Shown here in pieces: positions 20,472-33,272 of a stretch of DNA of 64,000 nt. Below the pieces are notes generated by a model, which did not search any database, had not been told where the DNA came from, and was given only the letters and a program-made list of their open reading frames with translations. The first letter of the stretch is position 1. The number at the start of each line of letters is the position of its first letter. This DNA is from Triglochin maritima (taxonomy: Eukaryota > Streptophyta > Magnoliopsida > Alismatales > Juncaginaceae), in assembly GCA_963682175.1 (NCBI GenBank), contig OY821775.1, positions 15,038,501-15,102,500 on the forward strand. Direction: 5' to 3'. A program made the translations under genes and the position numbers.

Positions 20472-23311
20472 AGGATAGGAAGGAACTCGTTGGGAACGAG
20501 ATGATATTGAAGATTGGAAATAGTACAAGTATCGCTGCGATTGTACAAGATTCTATGGAACTTCAATAGTCTAGTGATTTAAATTTATGATTTGTAGAAT
20601 GTTTGTTATGTACCTTCGATTAGCAAGAACTATTCTGTATCAAGTTTTGGATATGGATAAATTTTAATAAATATTTTAATTCTTGCTTGTCTATATCGAA
20701 GAATGGAATTTTCTATGCAAATACATTCATATGGAATGATTTCTATTTGCATGAAATAAATAATGAACAAACTCAAACAAACAATAACAAAAGAGAAACT
20801 AAGATAACTCACGTGAATGATACAATCTTGTAGCACTATCGGATTGGTCAAATAAATGACCAAGAGACCTTTCAAGAAGAAAGGAACGAAAGCGAATAAC
20901 TAATTGGGTATGATACATTCTAATGTATGTGGTCCGATAAGTACAAGTGCAAGAGACGGTTTAAGGTACTTCATTTTGTTCACGGACAACTATAGTCATT
21001 ATGGCTATATTTGTCTAATGGGAAGCAAAAATGAATTCTTTGACAAGTTCAAGGAATTCGAGAATGGAGTAGCGAACCAACTCAACAAGAATATCGAGTC
21101 TCTATGAAAAGTCGTAGGCGTGAGTGCTTAGAATACCTAATTTGACTCATTCCTAAAGTAGGAATAGGATATTGCTCGACATGGTTCGATCAATAATAAG
21201 TCAATTTAAATTGCCGATTTACTTTTGGAATTATGCACTACAAATAATGACGAACTCACTAAATAATGTTCCATCCAAACCCGTGGAGAAAATGGTTTAT
21301 GAGCTATGGAGTTGAAAGACACCTAAGCTCAACTTTCTCAAGATTTGGGGTTGAGAGGTCTACGTCGAGAAATTGATGTCGACCAAACTTCAACCAAAAA
21401 CGGATTAAGTGCTTCTTTATAGGTTATCCTCATGTGACAAGAGGATACTACTTTTTCATATCACCTCCAATCGAAAGATTGTAGAGAGGGATATGGTGTT
21501 TCTGGAATTTCTGGAAAAGAGAGAAAAGTAGTGGGAGTAGAGTTGAGCTTGAGAAAAACTCAAGATACTCTACAAGATCATGATGTGAATGTTGCATTCA
21601 AGATCATGAAGGCCCAGCAGAGATTCATTTGGTTAGTGGGAGCATGAGCGAGAGATCCTTACAAGAAATTGTGAGAGAATCTCAATCATCCCCACCGAGT
21701 GTACGTTCAAGAGTTGAACATGAACCTATTCCTCAAGAAATTGTGGAAGAAGTTCGAGAGACACGAGAAGAACCAAAAGAATTGAGAAGGTCGACGAGGT
21801 AAAGGAAGAAACCCAATAAGTATGTGAGACTTCATGAGATCATGGTACTAGATACCAAAGATCCCTCGACCTTCCAAGAAGCAATGATAAGAGATGACTC
21901 CAAACTATGGCTTAAGGCCATAAAATCCAAAATAGAATCCATGTATGATAATTGAGTGTATAACTTGATTTGCCTTCCTCAAGAGAAAATATCATTTAGT
22001 ATAAATGAACTTTTAGGAGGAAGATGGACATGGATAGTAACTTGACAATCTACAAAGCAAGGCTCGTAGCAAAAGGTCATACTCGAATTCAAGAAATTGA
22101 CTTTGATGAAACTTTTGAGAAGTTATCATGATAAAATCTATTCGGATTATGCTCTCTATTTCCACATTTCATAATTATGAGATATGGAAGATGGATATCA
22201 ACATGGCGTTCCTTAAACAGGAACTTGGAGGAGGATATGTACATGGTACAACCTCAAGGTTTTGATGATCCAAATAATAGCGAGAAGAAATGCAAGTTTC
22301 GAGAATCCATTTATGGATTGAAGCAAGCATCGAGGAGTTGGAACAAACGCTTTGACGAAGAGGTGAAGAAGATTCACTTCATTCAAAGTAAAGGAGTACC
22401 TTGTATATACAAGGATATTAGTGGGAGCCATGTAGTACTTCTGATCTTATATGTCGATGACATATTGCTCATGAGCAATCATATACCTTTGCATTAGCAA
22501 ACGAGAAATTTAGTTGAAATCAGTGTATTCAATGAAAAGAAAAGGATGAGGCTCAACACATCTTGAGAATCAAGATACATTGAGATACATCCCGTAGACT
22601 CATTGGCTTCAGTCAACGTGCATACATTGACAAGGTCTTTGGAAATATTCAGGGTGAACAATTCCGATATGGACAATATGCCAATAAGTATGAGTATAGG
22701 TGTGCAACTCAAGAAGTCTCAATGTGCTCAATCACACAAAGACTTGGGGTACATGAAGGTATCCCTTATGCTTCGGCAAAAGGAAGGACCATGTACACGA
22801 TGGCTTGCACAAGACTCAATATCTCGTATGCTTTAAACGTGACAAGAGGTCACAAATCCAACGCAAGTCCTAATCATAGGATTGCGGTCAAGAATATTCT
22901 GAAGTACCTTAACCGGACTAAAGATAAGGTTCTTGTTTATGGAAGACAAAGGAGAAAATAGCCGAGGGCTGTTTTGATGCAATTCTTATAGGAATTCTAG
23001 ACAATAAGAGGTTGGAGTGATGATGCGTCATCATTATCGAAGGTGGAGGTATGAGCTAGTGTAGTTAGGAGTAATATCACTACAGCTAACTCAACCACCA
23101 ACGAAAGACAAAATAAATAAATAGGTGGACACAACAGTGGCACAACTGATCCATTCAACAAACCTTCATACCAAGCTAAGAGACGAAATATATATTTCGA
23201 GTCCATGGATCCGAGGGTCCATGTGGATTGGCTTGATAGGTGATTTGGGAAGGTTACCCTAGTTATTGATGTTTTATGCATTGAGAATGTATGTGAAAGA
23301 AAACTTTGATA
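20472..23311 (+). pseudogene. Degenerate copia pol, copy 1
   Basis: Pieces appear in order in changing frames. Integrase: MIHSNVCGPISTSARDG and FTDNYSHYGY (20904-21107), then a stop at the GGEN region. Reverse transcriptase: KYVRLHEIM to DPSTFQEAM (21827-21890), [10 protein letters not shown] (about 22311-22340), and catalytic ILYVDDILL (22446-22472), followed by a stop at 22495. Thumb and connection: 22600-22960 with SISYALNV-like and LKYLNRT blocks. RNase H cannot be traced beyond about 23000. More than six stops or frame changes. It is non-functional, although the YVDD core residues survive. Confidence 0.88.
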
Positions 23312-23313
23312 AC

Positions 23314-23324
23314 AAGTGGGAGAT
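23314..23324 (+). other. Polypurine tract, copy 1
   Basis: aagtgggagat directly before LTR 2. This is the expected primer for plus-strand synthesis in copia elements. Confidence 0.8.
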
Positions 23325-25447
23325 TGAAGGGAATGTGTTCTAAAAGTTTTACTTTTAAATGTCAATTATTATGAATTGAATGAGAAATCATTTTGTTCCT
23401 TGTTTATGTTATTCGTCTTTTAGAAGTGTTAAGGAAGATGCTCTTGGTCCTTAACCGTAGAGCTCTAAAAGATATTGGTTTACATAAAACAAAAGATATT
23501 CGCAATCATGGTAATTAACATGGGACATTAATTACCGAGTTAAGATTGTCGTGTTGGTCATAGATCATTGTAGCTCTACAAGTGAGTGACGACACGGGTA
23601 TGCAAAAGAGGAAAATATTACTTTTGTATACTGAATAGACCTAATAAGTAAAATATTATAGAAATGTGTTTCTGTGTCATTGATATTTTACTGTGTCCTT
23701 GGTCCTTCGATATGAGACTTATATCTGATCACTTAAGGAATACTTAATTAGATCAGTGTCTTGAACTATCGATAAGTGTAGTGTAAAGGCATTGGTTGGT
23801 TAAGTACAACTTTTGCTGGAGAAGATAGTTAGTCAAAAGATTATCATTGCCCCTCTTAATTGAGTGATGATATTAGTGGGCCCCTTGATAAAGCAAAGTT
23901 ATAATGTGCACAATGTGATTTGAGTTAAGTCACATATTTATAACTAGCTTAAAGAGATCAAGAAATGAATACTAATACAAAGATGACACAATACTACTTT
24001 GTGTGTATTCTTAATATCATGAGGTAAGGGACGGACACAAGTGGTGCACTCCATCACTAAATGGATCGTGTTTTGGTTCGAGTGGAATTAAGACATCTAA
24101 CTAATTGGGAGATATAATGTGTAGCTAGATACCGCTTATAGCTTGTGATACTAAGCTCTTAATATCACTGCCAACTTAGTTTAGATCCTCCCATAGGTCA
24201 CACCACAAAAACCGTGAAACAAGAAGCTTGTTTTTTGGTTCATATGATGTGTCGGGTTTCTTATAGAAAATATGACACATGTGGTGAACAAGTAAAATCA
24301 ATTATGTTGTATATAAACATAATTAGAATCATGATAAATTCATATGAGATGCATATATTATGGGGTGCAATAATTTATTGTTGCATAGGATAATATATTG
24401 CATAAGTTGTGAATTTGCTAAAAACCCCTAAAGTTCAAATTTTGTTGGAAATAAATCCAAAATTTGAAAAAGGCAAAATCGGGTAAAAGTTCGGTAATCC
24501 GTTGATGTTCGGTCGACCGAAGGATCTGTGGATCGGTCAACCGAACATGGAACGGATAGTCATATTTGATTGACCGAACTTGACCAAAGTGCCTGGAACT
24601 TTGGTACGGTGTACCGAACCAAAATCGGTCGACCGAACAATGTTAAGTTCCGATATTTTCGGTTAACCGAATGGCACTCGGTCTTAGACGAGAATTCGTC
24701 CGATCGGTTAAGGAGAATTTTTCCCTTTAAGAATCGGTCATCCGTCTAGTACTCGGTCAACCAATCGTGACAAATTCGGTTAACCGAGTGGGACTCGGTA
24801 AACCGAACAGCGGTCGATTTTCTGCCTTTGATTATTAAGAGATTAATTTGATTGATGGTTGGATTAGCTCCAAACTTGGTCAAACGTTTTGTAGGTGCAT
24901 GTAATACATTAAGGAATTAATTTATGAGAGAAAATGTAAAGAAAAACGTGGCTAAAGAATAGCCATGATTAAGAGTAAGATTGGAACCTATAAATAGGTC
25001 CTTATTCTCCCTAATTGGGTTACACAATTCAACAATTATTTTCTCTCTTAATTCACCACAAAAACCCACGAAAATTCTCTTAGTTTTCTAAGTCTTTGGA
25101 AGGAGAAATCTCAGAGGCTAAGGAAGGGGTTTGTAGCTAGATTCTAAGCTTGTTTGGAGATCGATTGGCTAACTCCTTTCTCTCCAACCTTGTTTAGGGT
25201 TTCGGTGAACACTCGGAGGCATCCGGCGCGGCGAGAAGCATCCCCAACGTCTCTGAATCTTCAAGAAGTTTTTGAGAACTTCTAGGTATGAATTTCGGAG
25301 CCCTTGTTTGTTTTAATAGAGTTTTGAAACTAGATGTTAAAACAAACCGATGCATGCATGAAATAAATCAAAGAAAATTGTAATTGATCCTTATTATACA
25401 TAAAAATTTCGAAAATATATATGTATAATTAAACATGAAATCCTACA
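23325..25447 (+). repeat. LTR 2 (shared middle LTR, mosaic)
   Basis: Same length as LTR 1 and LTR 3. At three sites in its left half (23597, 24205, 24231) it agrees with LTR 3 against LTR 1. From 24470 onward it agrees with LTR 1 against LTR 3 at about a dozen sites. It therefore serves as 3' LTR of the first unit and 5' LTR of the second, and is a recombinant of the two. TATA box at 24989. Confidence 0.92.
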
Positions 25448-26953
25448 GTGGTATCAGAGCTTAAGGTTAAATTTTCTAATGATTTATGGCTATAAACAAA
25501 TTTAGTTTACCATCTAGGATTTAAACAATTCGTTTTACCGGTTTTTCGGTCTTTAAATGTTTGTTGAAATAATTTTTTATAATAATTCGTTTTAAATGTT
25601 TTGAATGTTTAAAACATGACATATAATTATTAGAATTATGATTTAGACATAAGTCTAACTTGCAATAATTTCATTTTAAGTATAAACGATTATTTTGTAA
25701 GAGAATCAACAAAACCGAAAAACTACGATTCATCTTTCCATTGGAAATTGGATGGACAGCGGTTCATAATTAATTTGTGAACTATGGATGTATGAAAAAT
25801 GTTTTTAATGGATTTCAAAATATTTTTCAAAGAATTGTTGAGAATTCTGGATGATTGATAAATTAGATTCTGTAGTTTATAGCAATTGCGTGCATGGATG
25901 CTTGAGTTGCTTTGCAGGATTGTGAGTTTATATGTTCCAAATCAGACACTACAAATGTATGTAATTATTATTATACAGAGGCTTATGTATGTAAAAGCCA
26001 TATTCTCTATTTTCTATCTTTAGAATTGCATTTGCATGTGAGAGGTTTTTACATAGGACTTGCACTAGTTTGTTTTTTATCGAATGAGAGGAGCATGTTT
26101 ATTTTTCTGTAAAATCTACATTTCTAGTGCAAGAGGAAGTCGCCGAATAGCGCATTGATCGAGGATCGAGGATCAGGGATCGAAGATCAAGGATCAAAGG
26201 GAACATATAAACTCACGCGATATGGATTGTGTGAATGTTTAATTTCTGTTTTTATAATTTCTGCTATGCATGTGATGAATGGTGAATGTTAGGATGTGTA
26301 TAAATTTTAATATGCATGATAAACTAAAATTCAAAATCACATGTTGATAAATGAAATTGTCCAACAAAAATTAAGATTAATTTTTCCTTCTTATTTCATC
26401 CACTAGCAGCCATTGATCGAGGGATACTCTGCTCGCCCTTAGCGGGAGATAGCTCCCTCTATCTTTGGGAATAGTGGGAGATATAAAGGTTGTCTGTTGT
26501 TGTGCCACAATTAAATATATGAGGTGTGTTTCACCCTAGTGAACCCCAAGTATGTTTAGTTGTGAATACAATAGATAAACGTATCTCGTATCAAATGAAA
26601 ATAAGTTTTCTTAACATTACCTAGAGCCCTCGCTCGGTTTTGGGAAAAAGTTTTTCTTACGAGGATAGGTCGTATTCCCTCATAATTAAAACGACAAGAA
26701 TCACAAGAGTTTGAAGATGCTAATATTGCTAAAATTCAAAAAGGTTGTGATTAGAAAATGTTTTTCTTACCTTGATGTTGTAATGTATTCGATAGCCCTT
26801 AGCTAGTCTATATTACAATTGATGGGATCTTGGATTACTGCATTTACGGGCAAGATTTTATTTGCAGTATTTACATCATATTCGATATATATATGTATGT
26901 ATGTATTAAAACATAAAATTGGCATTAAAACCTATATAATTTATTTTGTAGAA
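25448..26953 (+). other. Leader of internal region 2 with primer binding site
   Basis: Same sequence as 17994-19499, shifted by 7,454 bp. Primer site tggtatcagagc at 25449-25460. Confidence 0.85.
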
Positions 26954-27925
26954 ATGTCAAATATCCAACCAATTGTGCGATCTATGATCGAAAAGAACCC
27001 TTTGCAAAATGATGGCTCAAACTTCATGAAATGGCAACTCAATCTCAATATCGTGTTGAGGTTTGAAAAACTATCTCATATTTTGGATGGTGAAATCCCA
27101 AAATTAAATGAGAAGGCAACCGATAAAGAGAAAGAGGCGATAGCCAAGTGGGAAGACCAAGAGAACCAAGTTCACGGTCTTATACTAGCATCCATGGGTG
27201 ACTCGCTTCAAGCGAAATACTTGGATTCAAAACCCAAGAAGACCATGGAGGCTCTAACCAAGATGTTCATGGATAGTGCCCGAAAGGAGCGCTATAAGAC
27301 CACCATCGCACTCACAAGGTGCCATATGGCGGAGGGAACATCGGTATCCATGCATTTTCTCACGATGCAAGGATACCTTGAGAAGTTGTCGAAGCTCTCT
27401 TCTCCAATGCCAGTGGACATTGCCGAAGATCTAATTCTTGGCTCTCTAGCCCCGTCCTTTAAGGATTTTGTGATGCACTATCATGTGCGTGAAAAAGGGG
27501 TGAGTCTTGAGGAGCTTCACAACGCTCTCAAAACGGCTGAAGTTGATATGGGCAAGAGTAGGGACCATGAGGTCCTTGCTATCCATAAGAAGAGCAAAAA
27601 GATCAACAAAGGTAAAGGCAAATTTACCAAAGATACGTCAATCAAGAGCAAGGGAGTAGGAGGTGCTCATGAGAGTGCCTCAAGGGGGAAATCTTTCAAA
27701 TCTCCAACTCCCAACACGGAGTGCTTTCACTGCGGTGAAAAAGGACACATCCGACCTAATTGCCCCAAGTACAAGGAAGACCTTGAAAATGGGATGATTG
27801 AACGTAGGCGCCCGAGAAACGCCGTAGGTATGTTTGTTATTGAGATAAATTTAATCACCTCTATCCTTGATTTGGTAATGGTTACCGGATCTTGTGCTCA
27901 CATAATTTTGATGTGCAGCTATTGA
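26954..27925 (+). CDS. Copia Gag with zinc knuckle, running into defective protease (copy 2)
   Basis: The translation is identical to copy 1 (19500-20471), including the CCHC knuckle and the Asp-to-Val change in the protease motif. The shared lesion shows that the second unit was copied from an already damaged element and was not inserted independently as an active one. Confidence 0.88.
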   Translation: MSNIQPIVRSMIEKNPLQNDGSNFMKWQLNLNIVLRFEKLSHILDGEIPKLNEKATDKEKEAIAKWEDQENQVHGLILASMGDSLQAKYLDSKPKKTMEALTKMFMDSARKERYKTTIALTRCHMAEGTSVSMHFLTMQGYLEKLSKLSSPMPVDIAEDLILGSLAPSFKDFVMHYHVREKGVSLEELHNALKTAEVDMGKSRDHEVLAIHKKSKKINKGKGKFTKDTSIKSKGVGGAHESASRGKSFKSPTPNTECFHCGEKGHIRPNCPKYKEDLENGMIERRRPRNAVGMFVIEINLITSILDLVMVTGSCAHIILMCSY

Positions 27926-30765
27926 AGGATAGGAAGGAACTCGTTGGGAACGAGATGATATTGAAGATTGGAAATAGTACAAGTATCGCTGCGATTGTAC
28001 AAGATTCTATGGAACTTCAATAGTCTAGTGATTTAAATTTATGATTTGTAGAATGTTTGTTATGTACCTTCGATTAGCAAGAACTATTCTGTATCAAGTT
28101 TTGGATATGGATAAATTTTAATAAATATTTTAATTCTTGCTTGTCTATATCGAAGAATGGAATTTTCTATGCAAATACATTCATATGGAATGATTTCTAT
28201 TTGCATGAAATAAATAATGAACAAACTCAAACAAACAATAACAAAAGAGAAACTAAGATAACTCACGTGAATGATACAATCTTGTAGCACTATCGGATTG
28301 GTCAAATAAATGACCAAGAGACCTTTCAAGAAGAAAGGAACGAAAGCGAATAACTAATTGGGTATGATACATTCTAATGTATGTGGTCCGATAAGTACAA
28401 GTGCAAGAGACGGTTTAAGGTACTTCATTTTGTTCACGGACAACTATAGTCATTATGGCTATATTTGTCTAATGGGAAGCAAAAATGAATTCTTTGACAA
28501 GTTCAAGGAATTCGAGAATGGAGTAGCGAACCAACTCAACAAGAATATCGAGTCTCTATGAAAAGTCGTAGGCGTGAGTGCTTAGAATACCTAATTTGAC
28601 TCATTCCTAAAGTAGGAATAGGATATTGCTCGACATGGTTCGATCAATAATAAGTCAATTTAAATTGCCGATTTACTTTTGGAATTATGCACTACAAATA
28701 ATGACGAACTCACTAAATAATGTTCCATCCAAACCCGTGGAGAAAATGGTTTATGAGCTATGGAGTTGAAAGACACCTAAGCTCAACTTTCTCAAGATTT
28801 GGGGTTGAGAGGTCTACGTCGAGAAATTGATGTCGACCAAACTTCAACCAAAAACGGATTAAGTGCTTCTTTATAGGTTATCCTCATGTGACAAGAGGAT
28901 ACTACTTTTTCATATCACCTCCAATCGAAAGATTGTAGAGAGGGATATGGTGTTTCTGGAATTTCTGGAAAAGAGAGAAAAGTAGTGGGAGTAGAGTTGA
29001 GCTTGAGAAAAACTCAAGATACTCTACAAGATCATGATGTGAATGTTGCATTCAAGATCATGAAGGCCCAGCAGAGATTCATTTGGTTAGTGGGAGCATG
29101 AGCGAGAGATCCTTACAAGAAATTGTGAGAGAATCTCAATCATCCCCACCGAGTGTACGTTCAAGAGTTGAACATGAACCTATTCCTCAAGAAATTGTGG
29201 AAGAAGTTCGAGAGACACGAGAAGAACCAAAAGAATTGAGAAGGTCGACGAGGTAAAGGAAGAAACCCAATAAGTATGTGAGACTTCATGAGATCATGGT
29301 ACTAGATACCAAAGATCCCTCGACCTTCCAAGAAGCAATGATAAGAGAAGACTCCAAACTATGGCTTAAGGCCATAAAATCCAAAATAGAATCCATGTAT
29401 GATAATTGAGTGTATAACTTGATTTGCCTTCCTCAAGAGAAAATATCATTTAGTATAAATGAACTTTTAGGAGGAAGATGGACATGGATAGTAACTTGAC
29501 AATCTACAAAGCAAGGCTCGTAGCAAAAGGTCATACTCGAATTCAAGAAATTGACTTTGATGAAACTTTTGAGAAGTTATCATGATAAAATCTATTCGGA
29601 TTATGCTCTCTATTTCCACATTTCATAATTATGAGATATGGAAGATGGATATCAACATGGCGTTCCTTAAACAGGAACTTGGAGGAGGATATGTACATGG
29701 TACAACCTCAAGGTTTTGATGATCCAAATAATAGCGAGAAGAAATGCAAGTTTCGAGAATCCATTTATGGATTGAAGCAAGCATCGAGGAGTTGGAACAA
29801 ACGCTTTGACGAAGAGGTGAAGAAGATTCACTTCATTCAAAGTAAAGGAGTACCTTGTATATACAAGGATATTAGTGGGAGCCATGTAGTACTTTTGATC
29901 TTATATGTCGATGACATATTGCTCATGAGCAATCATATACCTTTGCATTAGCAAACGAGAAATTTAGTTGAAATCAGTGTATTCAATGAAAAGAAAAGGA
30001 TGAGGCTCAACACATCTTGAGAATCAAGATACATTGAGATACATCCCGTAGACTCATTGGCTTCAGTCAACGTGCATACATTGACAAGGTCTTTGGAAAT
30101 ATTCAGGGTGAACAATTCCGATATGGACAATATGCCAATAAGTATGAGTATAGGTGTGCAACTCAAGAAGTCTCAATGTGCTCAATCACACAAAGACTTG
30201 GGGTACATGAAGGTATCCCTTATGCTTCGGCAAAAGGAAGGACCATGTACACGATGGCTTGCACAATACTCAATATCTCGTATGCTTTAAACGTGACAAG
30301 AGGTCACAAATCCAACGCAAGTCCTAATCATAGGATTGCGGTCAAGAATATTCTGAAGTACCTTAACCGGACTAAAGATAAGGTTCTTGTTTATGGAAGA
30401 CAAAGGAGAAAATAGCCGAGGGCTGTTTTGATGCAATTCTTATAGGAATTCTAGACAATAAGAGGTTGGAGTGATGATGCGTCATCATTATCGAAGGTGG
30501 AGGTATGAGCTAGTGTAGTTAGGAGTAATATCACTACAGCTAACTCAACCACCAACGAAAGACAAAATAAATAAATAGGTGGACACAACAGTGGCACAAC
30601 TGATCCATTCAACAAACCTTCATACCAAGCTAAGAGACGAAATATATATTTCGAGTCCATGGATCCGAGGGTCCATGTGGATTGGCTTGATAGGTGATTT
30701 GGGAAGGTTACCCTAGTTATTGATGTTTTATGCATTGAGAATGTATGTGAAAGAAAACTTTGATA
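27926..30765 (+). pseudogene. Degenerate copia pol, copy 2
   Basis: Same arrangement and same stops and frameshifts as 20472-23311. Only three substitutions were seen by eye against copy 1 (29349, 29895 and 30267 against 21895, 22441 and 22813). The one at 30267 changes an Arg codon in the thumb region. YVDD retained, stops flanking it. Confidence 0.88.
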
Positions 30766-30767
30766 AC

Positions 30768-30778
30768 AAGTGGGAGAT
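30768..30778 (+). other. Polypurine tract, copy 2
   Basis: aagtgggagat before LTR 3, as in copy 1. Confidence 0.8.
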
Positions 30779-32901
30779 TGAAGGGAATGTGTTCTAAAAG
30801 TTTTACTTTTAAATGTCAATTATTATGAATTGAATGAGAAATCATTTTGTTCCTTGTTTATGTTATTCGTCTTTTAGAAGTGTTAATGAAGAGGCTCTTG
30901 GTCCTTAACCGTAGAGCTCTAAAAGATATTGGTTTACATAAAACAAAAGATATTCGCAATCATGGTAATTAACATGGGACATTAATTACCGAGTTAAGAT
31001 TGTCGTGTTGGTCATAGATCATTGTAGCTCTACAAGTGAGTGACGACACGGGTATGCAAAAGAGGAAAATATTACTTTTGTATACTGAATAGACCTAATA
31101 AGTAAAATATTATAGACATGTGTTTCTGTGTCATTGATATTTTACTGTGTCCTTGGTCCTTCGATATGAGACTTATATCTGATCACTTAAGGAATACTTA
31201 ATTAGATCAGTGTCTTGAACTATCGATAAGTGTAGTGTAAAGGCATTGGTTGGTTAAGTACAACTTTTGTTGGAGAAGATAGTTAGTCAAAAGATTATCA
31301 TTGCCCCTCTTAATTGAGTGATGATATTAGTGGGCCCCTTGATAAAGCAAAGTTATAATGTGCACAATGTGATTTGAGTTAAGTCACATATTTATAACTA
31401 GCTTAAAGAGATCAAGAAATGAATACTAATACAAAGATGACACAATACTACTTTGTGTGTATTCTTAATATCATGAGGCAAGGGACGGACACAAGTGGTG
31501 CACTCCATCACTAAATGGATCGTGTTTTGGTTCGAGTGGAATTAAGACATCTAACTAATTGGGAGATATAATGTGTAGCTAGATACCGCTTATAGCTTGT
31601 GATATTAAGCTCTTAATATCACTGCCAACTTAGTTTAGATCCTCCCATAGGTCACACCACAAAAACCGTGAAACAAGAAGCTTGTTTTTTGGTTCATATG
31701 ATGTGTCGGGTTTCTTATAGAAAATATGACACATGTGGTGAACAAGTAAAATCAATTATGTTGTATATAAACATAATTAGAATCATGATAAATTCATATG
31801 AGATGCATATATTATGGGGTGCAATAATTTATTGTTGCATAGGATAATATATTGCATAAGTTGTGAATTTGCTAAAAACCCCTAAAGTTCAAATTTTGTT
31901 GGAAATAAATCCAAAATTTGAAATAGGCAAAATCGGGTAAAAGTTCGGTAATCCGTTGATATTCGGTCGACCGAAGGATCTGTGGATCGGTCAACCGAAC
32001 ATGGAATGGATAGTCATATTTGATTGACCGAACTTGACCAAAGTGCCTGGAACTTTGGTACGGTGTACCGAACCAAAATCGGTCGACCGAACAATGTTAA
32101 GTTCCGATATTTTCGGTTAACCGAATGGCACTCGGTCTTAGACGAGAATTCGTCCGATCGGTTAAGGAGAATTTTTCCCTTTAAGAATCGGTCATCCGTC
32201 TAGTACTCGGTCAACCAATCGTGACAAATTCGGTTAACCGAGTGGGACTCGGTAAACCGAACAGCGGTCGATTTTCTGCCTTTGATTATTAAGAGATTAA
32301 TTTGATTGATGGTTGGATTAGCTCCAAACTTGGTCAAACGTTTTGTGGGTGCATGTAATACATTAAGGAATTAATTTATGAGAGAAAATGTAAAGAAAAA
32401 CGTGGCTAAAGAATAGCCATGATTAAGAGTAAGATTGGAACCTATAAATAGGTCCTTATTCTCCCTAATTGGGTTACACAATTCAACAATTATTTTCTCT
32501 CTTAATTCACCACAAAAACCCATGAAAATTCTCTTAGTTTTCTAAGTCTTTGGAAGGAGAAATCTCAGAGGCTAAGTAAGGGGTTTGTAGCTAGATTCTA
32601 AGCTTGTTTGGAGATCGATTGGCTAGCTCCTTTCTCTCCAACCTTGTTTAGGGTTTCGGTGAACACTCGGAGGCATCCGGCGCGGCGAGAAGCATCCCCA
32701 ACGTCTCTGAATCTTCAAGAAGTTTTTGAGGACTTCTAGGTATGAATTTCGGAGCCATTGTTTGTTTTAATAGAGTTTTGAAACTAGATGTTAAAACAAA
32801 CTGATGCATGCATGAAATAAATCAAAGAAAATTGTAATTGATCCTTATTATACATAAAGATTTTGAAAATATATATGTATAATTAAACATGAAATCCTAC
32901 A
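30779..32901 (+). repeat. LTR 3 of the array
   Basis: 2,123 bp. It differs from LTR 1 at about 15 sites by eye, most of them in the right third (31924 onward). It is followed by the duplication aatat. TATA box at 32443. Dyad array at 31943-32273. Confidence 0.92.
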
Positions 32902-32906
32902 AATAT

Positions 32907-32969
32907 TTGCACATCCAATTCATAATAATTGACATGTAAAAGTAAAACTTTTAGAACACATTCTTTTCA
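32907..32969 (-). mobile_element. Solo LTR, antisense, 5'-terminal part (continuation of 13796-15870)
   Basis: Reverse complement of the LTR start, ending in acattcttttca at 32969 and followed by ggggg (32970-32974), the target duplication partner of 13791-13795. Together with 13796-15870 it makes one LTR of about 2.14 kb. Confidence 0.88.
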
Positions 32970-33115
32970 GGGGGAGGGGGAGGAGGCGTCGTGAGGGAGA
33001 GGAGGGGAGAGGAGAGGGGAAGTTTGTATTTTGTTAGGGTTCTGTTAGGAATATCGGCGGGAAAGTATGTATCTTGTATGGACGGTCAGGATATATTTAG
33101 AAAAATTATTAAAAA
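32970..33115 (-). promoter_or_regulatory. Displaced upstream flank of the ARF-like gene
   Basis: Before the insertion this joined 13795. On the minus strand it is C/T-rich (ctcccctctcc-like), as in many plant 5' leaders and core promoters, and precedes the C22 tract and the ARF-like ATG. Now it is about 19.2 kb away. Its promoter role is inferred from position and composition only. Confidence 0.4.
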
Positions 33116-33119
33116 AATA

Positions 33120-33272
33120 TCTTGAGGTTCAGGTTGGGTCTATCTGAACTCGACCCGAAAATTCAATTTTCAGATTTTTCCAACCCAACCGAATCCCTTC
33201 CCAACCCGACCCAACCAGTTGAGTTCGGGTTGGTTTTCGGGTTCAACCCGACTCATGTGCACCCCTACCCTC
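33120..33272. repeat. G/C-rich MITE-like repeat
   Basis: Alternating gggttcgggt and cccgaccc-type blocks ending in gtgcacccct. Open frames across it are repeat artefacts. Composition matches 12970-13096. No target duplication identified. Confidence 0.4.

Larger units (their letters stand above)
15866..32906 (+). mobile_element. Tandem copia array: LTR-internal-LTR-internal-LTR
   Basis: Three 2,123-bp LTRs (15871-17993, 23325-25447, 30779-32901) alternate with two 5,331-bp internal regions. The period is exactly 7,454 bp. The array as a whole is bounded by the 5-bp duplication aatat (15866-15870 and 32902-32906) and sits inside an antisense solo LTR of the same family. Only one set of target duplications exists, so one insertion was followed by amplification. 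Both internal copies share the same stops and frameshifts. Confidence 0.93.

Noticed and set aside
15866..32906. Two independent neighbouring copia insertions
   Set aside because: They share one middle LTR, one outer target duplication, and identical disabling mutations.
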